This document shows, in pieces, positions 11,544 to 21,035 of a stretch of 25,146 bases of DNA. This DNA is from an uncultured Collinsella sp. (GTDB lineage Bacteria > Actinomycetota > Coriobacteriia > Coriobacteriales > Coriobacteriaceae). The notes under the pieces were generated by a model that had not been told where the DNA came from, ran no database searches, and worked only from the letters and a program-made list of their open reading frames with translations. The stretch spans positions 1-25,146 of the forward strand of contig URNM01000011.1 in assembly GCA_900549185.1 (NCBI GenBank). The letters run 5' to 3'. The first letter of the stretch is position 1. Each line of letters opens with the position of its first letter. A program made the position numbers and the translations under genes.

Positions 11544-11936
11544 CTATTGGGCAAGCTTGAGCTTACACCATGCGATTTCATTATAGAGGTAGGCGCGGCG
11601 TGCATCATCCTCCGACAAATTACCCAGCTTCTCTTCAAAACCTTGAATATCAGCTTTAAGCTTGTCGGCATCGACGGTCGCCAAATCGCAAGCGCGCTCG
11701 GCGAGAACGGTCACGACATCGTCCGCAACCTGGGCATAGCCGCCGGCCACGGCAAACGTGTGGTCGACAGTGCCCATGGCCTTATCGGAAACGCGAACGT
11801 AACCGCGGTCGATCGTGCAGATCTCGCTGGAGTGAGCAGGCAGAACGCCAAACTCGCCATCCGTGGACGGAATCGACACAAACGCAGCGTCGCCCTCATA
11901 GGCGCAGCTCACGGGGCACACGATGCGGATACGCAT
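11544..11936 (-). CDS. atpC: ATP synthase F1 epsilon subunit
   Basis: The epsilon subunit links the rotor stalk to the c-ring and can inhibit ATP hydrolysis. The 130 residues show the N-terminal beta sandwich (CAYEGDAAFVSIPSTDGEFGVLPAHS is the family landmark, about 11-36; FAVAGGYAQV about 61-70) and a C-terminal helical hairpin (about 85-130). It is the last gene of the operon, 3 bases after atpD, with a Shine-Dalgarno inside the end of atpD, so coupled translation is likely. Confidence 0.95.
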   Translation of the reverse strand: MRIRIVCPVSCAYEGDAAFVSIPSTDGEFGVLPAHSSEICTIDRGYVRVSDKAMGTVDHTFAVAGGYAQVADDVVTVLAERACDLATVDADKLKADIQGFEEKLGNLSEDDARRAYLYNEIAWCKLKLAQ

Positions 11937-11939
11937 AAC

Positions 11940-13393
<1,454 letters not shown>

Positions 13394-13394
<1 letters not shown>

Positions 13395-14302
13395 TACTGT
13401 TCCTCCAATGCTGAGGCTCCGCCGACGATCTCGTTAATCTCGGTCGTGATCGAAGCCTGGCGCACGCGACTATACGTGCGGGTAAGGGTCGAGATGATCG
13501 CGGTGGCGTTTTCCGTCGCGGAGTGCATGGCCTTGCGGCGTGCACCCTGCTCGGCAGCCGCCGAATCGATCAGGGCCTGGTAGATGACCGTCAGGATATA
13601 AGACGGCACAAGCTTGCCGAGAACATGCTCGGGAGAGGGCACGAACTCGAACGTGGACGAGATGCGCTTAGGGGCGTCGGTCTCGTTCTTACGCGGACCG
13701 TGGGCCATAGCGATCATCTCGGGGTCGAGCGGCAACAGATGCTCGACGCGAAGCTCCTGATCCACGCGGTTCTTGGCGTGGTGGTAGACAAGCTCGACAC
13801 GGTCAAGCTCACCGGCACGATACGCATCGCAGATATGAGAGGAGATCATGCGGGCCTGATTGAAATCGGGCTCAGAGGAGTTGCCCTCAAAGTGCATGAC
13901 AACGTTTGCGCGGTCACGGAAATACGTGGCCGGCTTACGCCCGCACGCGATGATCTCGCACTCGATGCCGTCGTTCGCCCAAGAAGCGGCGAGCTTTTCG
14001 GCCGTGCGCTCCACCGTCGTATTGAAACCGCCGGCAAGGCCGCGGTCCGAGGCAATAACGACAATCAGGCCATGCTTGACGCTCTCATGCTTCTGCAGCA
14101 TGGGATCGGTGCCCGAACAGGAGGCGTCGCCGGCGACCGTCAACATGACGTCGGTCAGCGCCTCCTTATAGGGCTCGGCCTGCTTGGAGCGATCGAGGGC
14201 ACGACGAATCTTGGCCGTAGAGACCATCTCCATCGTGCGCGTGATCTGCTTGGTCGTGGTAACCGAGGAGATTCGCTTCTTAATGTCGCGAAGGTTGGCC
14301 AT
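13394..14302 (-). CDS. atpG: ATP synthase F1 gamma subunit
   Basis: Gamma is the central rotor shaft. The 302 residues start with the family motif MANLRDIKKRISSVTTTKQI and end with the rotor helix containing SEN-like SATENATAIISTLTRTYSRVRQASITTEINEI, split here as an N- and C-terminal coiled coil around a Rossmann-like domain (GLIVVIASDRGLAGGFN near 80). Start ATG at 14302 lies 5 bases after the atpA stop, with GGAG about 12 bases upstream, inside the end of atpA. Confidence 0.96.
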
Positions 14303-14307
14303 GGGGC

Positions 14308-15906
14308 TTAGTTCTCCTCTGATCCAGAAACATCCGAATGGTGCTTGGCCATGAACTGCTGCTTGAAGTCGCCGATGACGCGCAAGAGCTCAGCCTTGGT
14401 GTCATCATCGATCTTCTTGGCGCGAACCTTGTCGAGCAGCGAACCAAAGCCATTGTCCATGTACTCGATGAGCTCGGCACGGAAGGGCAGCACGTCGGCG
14501 ATCTCCAGGTCATCCAGGAAGCCCTCGTTGCCAGCGAACAGCGTAACGATCTGCTCGCCAACCTCAAACGGCTTGTAACGCGGCTGCTTCAGGAGCTCGG
14601 TCATGCGAGCACCGTGGGTCAGCTGCTTCTGAGTAGCCTCGTCGAGGTCGGAGCCGAACTGCGTAAAGCCAGCGAGCTCCTGATAGGAAGCGAGGTCCAG
14701 ACGAAGGTTGCCGGCGACCTGCTTCATGGCCTTGGTCTGCGCATCGCCACCGACGCGGGACACGGAGATACCCACGTCGACTGCCGGGCGCTGACCCTGG
14801 AAGAAGAGCTCGGACTGCAGGTAGATCTGACCATCGGTAATGGAAATGACGTTGGTCGGAATGTAGGCCGAGACGTCGCCGTCCTGGGTCTCGATGATCG
14901 GCAGTGCCGTCATGGAGCCGTAACCGTTCTTCTTGGACATCTTGACGGCACGCTCGAGCAGACGAGAGTGCAGGTAGAAGATGTCACCAGGATAGGCCTC
15001 GCGTCCGGGCGGACGATGCAGCGTCAGCGACATCTGACGGTAGGCCACAGCCTGCTTGGACAGGTCATCGTAGATGACGAGCACGTGGCCGCCGGGGTTG
15101 GTCTCGCTGGCGGGCTTGCCGTCCTCGCCGTTGTACATGAAGAACTCGCCGATAGCGGCACCGGCCATAGGCGCGATATACTGCATAGGGGCGGAATCGG
15201 CAGCGGTGGCCGAAACGATGATGGTGTAGTCGAGCGCACCGTGCTGAGCGAGGGTCTCGCGGATGTTGGCAACCGTGGAGGCCTTCTGGCCGATGGCGAC
15301 ATAGATGCAGACCATGCCCTTGCCGCGCTGGTTGAGGATAGCGTCGATGGCAATGGCGGTCTTACCGGTCTTACGGTCGCCGATGATGAGCTCTCGCTGA
15401 CCGCGACCAATAGGCACCATGGAGTCGATAGCGAGCAGACCGGTCTGAACCGGCTCGCACACCGGGGTACGGTCGATGACACCGGGGGCCTTGAACTCGA
15501 TGGGGCGACGATGCGTGGCGACGATGTCACCCAGGCCGTCGATGGGCTGGCCGAGCGGATTGACGACGCGGCCGAGCATGGCACGGCTCACGGGGATATC
15601 CATAATGCGGCCAGTGGTGCGGCACTCGTCGCCTTCCTTGATGGAGTCGACGGCACCAAACAGAACGGCGCCGACCTCGTCACGGTCAAGGTTCTGGGCA
15701 AGGCCGAAGACGGTCTCACCGGTATCGGAGCTCTTGAACTCCAGAAGCTCGCCTGCCATGGCGCTCTTGAGGCCGGAGACGCGCGCGATGCCGTCGCCTA
15801 CCTCGTCGACCGTTGAAACCTCATGCGTATCGACCGTCGCGGAGAGGCTCGTGAGCTGCTCCTGCAGTTTCTTGGCGATATCCTGGGCATTGAGGGTTTC
15901 GGACAT
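14308..15906 (-). CDS. atpA: ATP synthase F1 alpha subunit
   Basis: Alpha is the non-catalytic nucleotide-binding subunit and supplies the arginine finger. The 532 residues hold the P-loop GDRKTGKT (176-183), the Walker B strand VLVIYDDLSKQ (275-285) and SVSRVGG with the arginine finger near 384. Just before Walker B, after FFMYNG, there is an extra stretch (EDGKPASETNPG, about 261-272) where family members usually run straight into the strand. The start overlaps the atpH stop as TAATG. Confidence 0.98.
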   Translation of the reverse strand: MSETLNAQDIAKKLQEQLTSLSATVDTHEVSTVDEVGDGIARVSGLKSAMAGELLEFKSSDTGETVFGLAQNLDRDEVGAVLFGAVDSIKEGDECRTTGRIMDIPVSRAMLGRVVNPLGQPIDGLGDIVATHRRPIEFKAPGVIDRTPVCEPVQTGLLAIDSMVPIGRGQRELIIGDRKTGKTAIAIDAILNQRGKGMVCIYVAIGQKASTVANIRETLAQHGALDYTIIVSATAADSAPMQYIAPMAGAAIGEFFMYNGEDGKPASETNPGGHVLVIYDDLSKQAVAYRQMSLTLHRPPGREAYPGDIFYLHSRLLERAVKMSKKNGYGSMTALPIIETQDGDVSAYIPTNVISITDGQIYLQSELFFQGQRPAVDVGISVSRVGGDAQTKAMKQVAGNLRLDLASYQELAGFTQFGSDLDEATQKQLTHGARMTELLKQPRYKPFEVGEQIVTLFAGNEGFLDDLEIADVLPFRAELIEYMDNGFGSLLDKVRAKKIDDDTKAELLRVIGDFKQQFMAKHHSDVSGSEEN

Positions 15907-16382
15907 TAGGCTTCACCTCCGTACGAATTAGCAGAGTTTGCGAGGGTCTCCTGCGCGATGCGCAGCTGCGTCTTGACGGAAATGTCACGACGCTCGCCGC
16001 GGGCCTCGAGCACCAGGCCGCCCACGATAGACGGGTCGACCTGCTCGATAAGGAATACCTTGCGGCCGAAGTCCTGCTCGCATTTCTTAGTGATGGTTTG
16101 ACGCAGCTCGTCGTCGAGCGGGATCGCCGTGGTGACGGTCACGCCCACTACATCCTCGTCTTCCTCGGCAACATACTTAAAGGCAGCTGCCACCTTGGGA
16201 AGAAGGTCGAGCTGGTCGCGCTTGGACATGGTGTCGAGCACGGCGATGATCTCGGGGCTGGCAGAAGCCAAGCGCTCGACCATCTCGAGGTCCTCGAACA
16301 CATGGTTCTCGGCCTTGGCGGCTTCCAAAAGGGAACGCGCGTAGGTCTCGAGCACCTTGTCCTGATAGCGGCTAGTCGGCAT
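15906..16382 (-). CDS. atpH: ATP synthase F1 delta subunit
   Basis: Delta caps the F1 head and joins it to the b stator. The 158 residues include the helical N-terminal domain (YQDKVLETYARSLLEAA, about 6-22) and the C-terminal beta region with VDPSIVGGLVLEARGERRDIS (about 115-135), the family hallmark. It is shorter than the usual 175-180 residues, with compression in the first domain. It overlaps the end of atpF by 11 bases and atpA by one. Confidence 0.93.
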   Translation of the reverse strand: MPTSRYQDKVLETYARSLLEAAKAENHVFEDLEMVERLASASPEIIAVLDTMSKRDQLDLLPKVAAAFKYVAEEDEDVVGVTVTTAIPLDDELRQTITKKCEQDFGRKVFLIEQVDPSIVGGLVLEARGERRDISVKTQLRIAQETLANSANSYGGEA

Positions 16383-16974
16383 TCAGGCTACCTGCTTCCT
16401 GGATGTAGCGCTCGATGAGCTTCTTCTGCTCGGCATCGTCCTCGAGTGCCTCGCCCACGATCTTGGTGGCGACGGCAACGGACAGGTCGGCGATGGAGCT
16501 CGCGGCACCGGCGTAGATGGACTTGCGCTCGTCCTCGACGGTCGTATGGGCCTTGGCGATGATCTCCTCGGCCTCCTTGTGAGCAGCCTCGATGATACGG
16601 GCACGCTCGGACTCGGCGTCCTTACGGGCCTCGAGAACGATGTCGGCAGCCTGACGACGGGCGTCGGTGACGATCGAGTCGGACTCAGCGCGCTTGGCGA
16701 TAGCCTCCTGCTTGGTCTTCTCGGCCTCGTCGAGGCTCTCCTCGATCTTCTTGCCGCGCTCCTCCATGGTTTTCATGATGCCCGGCAGGGCGACCTTGGC
16801 CAGCACGATCCAGATAATCAGGAAGGCGATAAGCGCCGGGATGAACTCCGCCATCTTAGGGATGAGGATGTCCGCACCGGCGGCGCCGTCCTCGGCGAAC
16901 GCGGAAACCGGCATGAGCAGCGCGGCCGCGGACGCGGAGAGTGCGATCGCGCTCTTCTGGGATGAAAGATTCAT
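16372..16974 (-). CDS. atpF: ATP synthase F0 b subunit with an N-terminal signal-like segment
   Basis: Subunit b is the peripheral stator. The 200 residues begin with a signal-peptide-like stretch: a Lys, a hydrophobic core and AFA-ED, a good signal peptidase site after residue 27. The usual membrane anchor follows (about 44-66, IPALIAFLIIWIVLAKVAL), then a long charged coiled coil (70-160) that dimerises and reaches F1. Without the first 27 residues the protein is a normal b subunit. ATG at 16974 has GGAG at 8 bases. Overlaps atpH. Confidence 0.95.
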   Translation of the reverse strand: MNLSSQKSAIALSASAAALLMPVSAFAEDGAAGADILIPKMAEFIPALIAFLIIWIVLAKVALPGIMKTMEERGKKIEESLDEAEKTKQEAIAKRAESDSIVTDARRQAADIVLEARKDAESERARIIEAAHKEAEEIIAKAHTTVEDERKSIYAGAASSIADLSVAVATKIVGEALEDDAEQKKLIERYIQEAGSLNAD

Positions 16975-16989
16975 ACTTGACGCTCCGTG

Positions 16990-17184
16990 CTATTTAACGA
17001 TCAGCGCGACAACGAAGCCGATCAGAGCCAGAGCCTCGCCGAAGGCGGAGCCCATGATGAAGACGGTGAACACGCGGCCCTGGACCTCAGGCTGACGGGC
17101 CATAGCACCCGTAGCACCCAGAGCAGACAGGCCGATAGCAAGACCAGCGCCGATAACACCGAGACCGTAACCGATAACTCCCAC
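16990..17184 (-). CDS. atpE: ATP synthase F0 c subunit
   Basis: Subunit c forms the proton-driven rotor ring. The 64 residues are two membrane helices joined by the ARQPE loop (29-33), short for the family. The ion-binding carboxylate is Glu50 in FGEALALIG. The position that is Gln in sodium-type rings (aligned on ARQPE) is Ile17 here, and the residue after Glu50 is Ala, not Ser/Thr, so proton coupling is the better inference. Start is GTG at 17184, preceded by AAAGGAGG, a full match to the anti-Shine-Dalgarno in the 16S gene of this window. This fits the need for many c copies per complex. Confidence 0.95.
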   Translation of the reverse strand: MGVIGYGLGVIGAGLAIGLSALGATGAMARQPEVQGRVFTVFIMGSAFGEALALIGFVVALIVK

Positions 17185-17308
17185 GATTCCTCCTTTGTCG
17201 TGCGTGTCTTATTTCACGCAGGATAACCTTTTTATAACTGCCGGGCTCCATGGGTACGGGCACCGGCGGTTTAACGAATTGCCTTACCTTTAAGGCGCGA
17301 ACGGAAGA
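17185..17308 (-). other. Long atpB-atpE intercistronic spacer
   Basis: At 124 bases this is by far the widest gap in the operon; all others are 15 bases or less. It contains a hairpin TGCGTG/CACGCA (17201-17206 with 17215-17220) just upstream of the strong atpE ribosome site. It may control c-subunit expression or mark an RNA processing site. I see no convincing internal promoter. Confidence 0.5.
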
Positions 17309-18112
17309 CTACTCCTCCTCCGCGACCTCCTCTGCCTCGGAGACATACACGGCGGTAAGGACCGTGAAGACGTAAGCCTGGATGGCACCGACCACAAGCT
17401 CGATCGCATAGATCAGGATGAGGATGGCAAGCCAGGCCAGCGAAGGCAGGGCGCCGACGGCGTGGGCCGCGGAAACCTGCTGAAGCAGCGGCTGCATGAA
17501 CATGCTCGCCATGATGGCGAACGAGCCCATGACCACGTGTCCTGCGAACATGTTGCAGAACAGACGGACGGCGAGCGTGATGAGGCGCAGGAAGGTCGAG
17601 AAAAGCTCGACGACCCACACGAGCACGTTCATCGGGAAGCTCACGCCCTGCGGGGCGAGGCTCTTGATGTAGCCGATCACGCCGTGAGCCTTGCATCCGT
17701 AGTAGATGAAGTACACGAAGGCGAAAATGGCGAGTGCGGCGGTGGAGCCGATTGCGCCGGTGCCGGGCTTCATTCCCGGGATCAGGCCGATCATGTTATT
17801 GATCAGGATGAACAGGAAAAGCGAGCACAGGAACGGGAAGTGCTTCTTCCAGTTCTCACCCACGACACCCTTGCCGATATCGTTCTCGACGTACTCGATG
17901 ATGTACTCGAAACCGTTGACGAAGAAGCCCTTGGGAACCAGGGTCTGCTTCTTCTTGAACACGGCCAGGACGATCAGGAGCACGATCGTGGAGACGATCA
18001 GCCAAAACGAGTACTGCGTGATGCCGCAGCTCAGATCGCCCACGACAGGGGTGGAGCTGAACTCGCTGACCAGATGATTAATCTCATCAGGCAGCTTTTC
18101 AAAAATTTCCAC
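17309..18112 (-). CDS. atpB: ATP synthase F0 a subunit
   Basis: Subunit a holds the proton half-channels. The 267 residues have about six membrane helices. The essential arginine is in AVRLFCNMFAGH (Arg183), matching the RLFGNM motif with Cys for Gly. Helix 6 has the usual Gln in VGAIQAYVF (Gln245). The C-terminus ends in an acidic tail (SEAEEVAEEE). The start lies 3 bases after the upstream membrane gene. The protein is complete. Confidence 0.95.
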   Translation of the reverse strand: MEIFEKLPDEINHLVSEFSSTPVVGDLSCGITQYSFWLIVSTIVLLIVLAVFKKKQTLVPKGFFVNGFEYIIEYVENDIGKGVVGENWKKHFPFLCSLFLFILINNMIGLIPGMKPGTGAIGSTAALAIFAFVYFIYYGCKAHGVIGYIKSLAPQGVSFPMNVLVWVVELFSTFLRLITLAVRLFCNMFAGHVVMGSFAIMASMFMQPLLQQVSAAHAVGALPSLAWLAILILIYAIELVVGAIQAYVFTVLTAVYVSEAEEVAEEE

Positions 18113-18115
18113 GAC

Positions 18116-18427
18116 TTACCTTTCGACCTCATGAGGATCTCGCAGCGCCTTGGCGACGCGAACCGCGCAGGCGGCCATAAAGGCCACGAAGCCGATCGCC
18201 TCGCCCAGGAGGAACATGCGAAATGCCTCTCCGAACAACACAAACACAACCAAGGTAAAGACAAGCAACGCGATTGCCGAGACCGCGAGACTCACCATAC
18301 CCTTGAGCATGTCCGCATTCTGCTTATCGTCAAGAACCGGCTTGAGCGTAAAGACAAAGGGAAGGAAGGCAATCGCGCCCGCGATGGCACCTGCAACGAT
18401 AGCGAGCAGATCGGCTATCTGAAACAC
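18116..18427 (-). CDS. Small membrane protein at the head of the atp operon (AtpI position)
   Basis: The 103-residue protein has three predicted membrane segments (about 5-28, 42-68 and 74-92) and charged ends. It occupies the place of atpI/uncI, a non-essential assembly factor for the c-ring, but I recognise no AtpI motif, so the function is an inference from position. GTG at 18427, with GTGAGG 6 bases upstream, is preferred over GTG at 18439, which lies too close to AAGGA. It is 3 bases before atpB and is the first gene after the promoter. Confidence 0.78.
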   Translation of the reverse strand: MFQIADLLAIVAGAIAGAIAFLPFVFTLKPVLDDKQNADMLKGMVSLAVSAIALLVFTLVVFVLFGEAFRMFLLGEAIGFVAFMAACAVRVAKALRDPHEVER

Positions 18428-18489
18428 TGGCGTCCTCACTTTCCTTTTTTATCGCCTCACAGGACAGTTCCCGCCAAACATTGGTGACT

Positions 18490-18517
18490 ATTGTACGAGC
18501 CAATCGCTAAAGTACAA
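18490..18517 (-). promoter_or_regulatory. Promoter candidate for the ATP synthase operon
   Basis: On the minus strand TTGTAC (-35, 18512-18517) and TACAAT (-10, 18490-18495) are 16 bases apart, about 60 bases before the first gene. The next upstream gene is upp, so the atp operon likely starts here. Confidence 0.65.
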
Positions 18518-18632
18518 CCGAAAAAGCATCGGTTAATACGCACCTGTTCGTTTTCTTAAGACCTTCTTTATGCCGCAGGTACGGTAATACGTTTTTCTCG
18601 AACCCTGCAGGGCAAAACGTCCGTTAACAGGA

Positions 18633-18667
18633 GTGCGCGCGGTCGTCTTTTGTTCGACCGCGCGCAC
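18633..18667 (-). terminator. Very strong hairpin downstream of upp, atypical terminator
   Basis: GTGCGCGCGGTCG (18633-18645) pairs perfectly with CGACCGCGCGCAC (18655-18667), 13 bp, with a 9-base loop. No T-run follows on the minus strand, so it may end or stabilise the upp transcript in a different way. Confidence 0.55.
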
Positions 18668-18709
18668 CATTTCTTCGTATTTTCGACGTTAGCCGGTATG
18701 GCCCAGAGA

Positions 18710-19357
18710 TTACAGCGTGCCGTAGATGCGGTCGCCGGCGTCGCCCAGGCCGGGAACGATGTAGGCAGCTTCGTTGAGATGGTCGTCGATGGCGCAGGTA
18801 TAGATATGCACATCGGGGTCCTTCTCAGTCAGCGACTTGAGGCCCTCGGGGGCCGCGACGATGCACAGCATGCGGATGTCCTTGACACCGCGCTCGCGCA
18901 GGTAGCTGATGGCCATCTCGGCCGAACCGCCCGTGGCGAGCATGGGGTCGACGACCAGGCAGATGCGCTGGTCGATATCCTTGGGCATCTTGCAGTAATA
19001 CTCGTGCGGCTCGTGGGTGACCTCGTCGCGCTCCATGCCGATGTGGCCCACACGAGCGGAGGGCACCAGGTCGAGGATGCCGTCGACCATGCCAAGGCCC
19101 GCACGCAGGATGGGCACGATGGCGAGTTTCTTGCCGGCGAGCTGTTTGAACGTGGCGGTAGTGATGGGGGTCTCGACTTCGACGTCTTCCATGGGCAGGT
19201 CGCGCATGGCCTCGTAGCCGTCAAAAAGTGCGAGCTCGCGCACAAGCTGGCGGAACTGGTTGGTGCCGGTGTTTTTGTCGCGCAGGATCGACAGCTTGTG
19301 CTGGACGAGCGGGTGGTCGACAAGCGTCACACGGGACGCGTCGTAGGTGACGGTCAT
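18710..19357 (-). CDS. upp: Uracil phosphoribosyltransferase
   Basis: Upp salvages uracil with PRPP to make UMP in the cytoplasm. The 215 residues match the family (about 209). The PRPP loop VVDPMLATGGSAEMAIS is intact, as are PILRAGLGMVDG and the C-terminal GLGDAGDRIYGT that contacts uracil. ATG at 19357 (MTVTYDASRVTLVDHPL) is preferred over the upstream ATG at 19417 because it gives the family N-terminus; AGGGG lies about 10 bases before it. It is downstream of glpK with about 120 bases between. Confidence 0.95.
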   Translation of the reverse strand: MTVTYDASRVTLVDHPLVQHKLSILRDKNTGTNQFRQLVRELALFDGYEAMRDLPMEDVEVETPITTATFKQLAGKKLAIVPILRAGLGMVDGILDLVPSARVGHIGMERDEVTHEPHEYYCKMPKDIDQRICLVVDPMLATGGSAEMAISYLRERGVKDIRMLCIVAAPEGLKSLTEKDPDVHIYTCAIDDHLNEAAYIVPGLGDAGDRIYGTL

Positions 19358-19480
19358 GGGTTGATTGCCCCTTTCGTTGCGGCCGCAAAACGACCTTGCT
19401 GACAAGGCGCGAAGCAATGTTGCCGCCGCACGCCATGCATTAGTTTAGCGGTTTGTTATATCGAGCAGCCCATCACAGCC

Positions 19481-21022
19481 CTACTGTGCGGTGCTGAGCG
19501 AGCGCCTGACTGCATCACGCCAGCCCGCAAGGTTTTGCTCGCGGCGCTCGGCGGACATGTGGGGAAGGAAGGTCCTAACAATCTGGGCATTTTGCTCCAG
19601 TTCTTCCAGGTCTTCCCAATAGCCGACGGCAAGACCCGCCAAGTACGCGGCACCGATTGCCGTGGTCTCCACCGTCTCGCATTGCAGCACGGGGATATCC
19701 AGCAGGTCGGCCTGGAATTGCATGATGAACTCGTTGCGTGAGGCGCCGCCATCGACGGACAGGCGCTCAATCGAAAGTCCCACGTCCTGCTCCATGGCGC
19801 GCAGCACGTCATAACTCTGGTAGGCCATGGACTCGCAGGCCGCACGCACAATGGTCGCGCGACTCGAGGCACCGGTCAGGCCGCACACGATACCGCGGGC
19901 ACGCGGGTCCCACCAGGGAGCGCCCAGGCCAGCGAAGGCGGGGACGAAGTAGCAGCCCTCGTTGTCGTTGATCGAAGCGGCGAGTTGCGCGGACTCGCTC
20001 ACACTCGAGATGATGCCCATGTTGTTGCGCAGCCAGTTCATGGTTGAGCCGGCGGCAAAGATAGAACCCTCGAGCGCATAGCTGATCTTGCCGTCCGCGG
20101 CGATACCGATCGTGGAGACCAGACCGTTCTTGGATTCGACGACCTCGTCGCCGGTGTTCATGAGCATAAAGCAACCCGTGCCATAGGTGTTTTTGGTCTG
20201 GCCGGGATGGAAGCAGCAGTGGCCGAACAGCGACGCCTGCTGATCGCCCGCCACGCCCATGATGGGCGGCATGTTGGTCATGATGTCGCTCGCGACGCGG
20301 CCGTAGTCGCCCGAGCTCCAACGAACCTCGGGCATCATGGAACGTGGAACGTCAAAGAGCGCCAGCAGGTCGTCGTCCCAATCGAGCGTATGGATATTAA
20401 AGAGCGCCGTGCGGCTGGCATTGGTGTAGTCGGTGGCAAAGACCTGACTGCCGGTGAGGTTGTAGATGAGCCAGGTGTCGATGGTGCCGAACATGAGGTC
20501 GCCCGCCGCCGCGCTCTCACGCGCACCGTCGACGTTGTCGAGGATCCACTGCACCTTGGAAGCCGAGAAATACGGATCGAGCGTGAGTCCCGTGCGGGAG
20601 CGCACCAGCTCTTCTGCGCCCCGCTCGACCAGCTCGTCGATCAGAGGTGCGGTGCGACGGCATTGCCACACGATGGCGTTATAGATGGGTTGGCCGCTTA
20701 TGCGGTCCCACACCACCGTGGTCTCGCGCTGGTTGGAGATACCGATGGCGGCGATGCGGTCAGAATGGATGCCGCTCTTAAACTGGACCTCCATCATCAC
20801 GCCGATCTGGCTGGCAAGCACCTCCATGGGGTCTTGCTCTATCCAACCGGGACGCGGGAAGCTGGTTTTGACGCTACGACGTGCCTGCGCGACGATGCAG
20901 CCGTACTCGTCGACGATGGTCGCAAGTACCGAGGTGGTGCCGCAGTCGAGCGCCATGATGTAGGAACCGCCAAAGTTAAACGAGGCATCTTCCATGCCCA
21001 GGCTGCCCAGATTCAACGACAT
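19481..21022 (-). CDS. glpK: Glycerol kinase
   Basis: GlpK phosphorylates glycerol to glycerol-3-phosphate. This FGGY-family protein has 513 residues. Seen motifs: ALDCGTTS (nucleotide site, Cys where DQGTTS is typical), SNQRETTVVWDR (glycerol-binding Arg-Glu), GTIDTWLIYNLTG, GVAGDQQASLFG with the catalytic Asp, NTYGTGCFMLMNTG, and FAGLGAPWWDPRARG. The N-terminus is about 17 residues longer than E. coli GlpK, but the start at 21022 has AAAGG at 8 bases, so it looks real. No glycerol facilitator gene is in the window. The start is 13 bases after tsaC, so they may share a transcript. Confidence 0.95.
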   Translation of the reverse strand: MSLNLGSLGMEDASFNFGGSYIMALDCGTTSVLATIVDEYGCIVAQARRSVKTSFPRPGWIEQDPMEVLASQIGVMMEVQFKSGIHSDRIAAIGISNQRETTVVWDRISGQPIYNAIVWQCRRTAPLIDELVERGAEELVRSRTGLTLDPYFSASKVQWILDNVDGARESAAAGDLMFGTIDTWLIYNLTGSQVFATDYTNASRTALFNIHTLDWDDDLLALFDVPRSMMPEVRWSSGDYGRVASDIMTNMPPIMGVAGDQQASLFGHCCFHPGQTKNTYGTGCFMLMNTGDEVVESKNGLVSTIGIAADGKISYALEGSIFAAGSTMNWLRNNMGIISSVSESAQLAASINDNEGCYFVPAFAGLGAPWWDPRARGIVCGLTGASSRATIVRAACESMAYQSYDVLRAMEQDVGLSIERLSVDGGASRNEFIMQFQADLLDIPVLQCETVETTAIGAAYLAGLAVGYWEDLEELEQNAQIVRTFLPHMSAERREQNLAGWRDAVRRSLSTAQ

Positions 21023-21035
21023 CGCTTACACCTTT

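Noticed and set aside
14338..15816. Plus-strand frame opposite atpA (492 codons)
   Set aside because: Same cause; atpA on the minus strand is unmistakable.
20925..20990. Cys in place of Gln in the GlpK motif DQGTTS
   Set aside because: The rest of the glycerol-binding and catalytic set is intact; probably ordinary variation.
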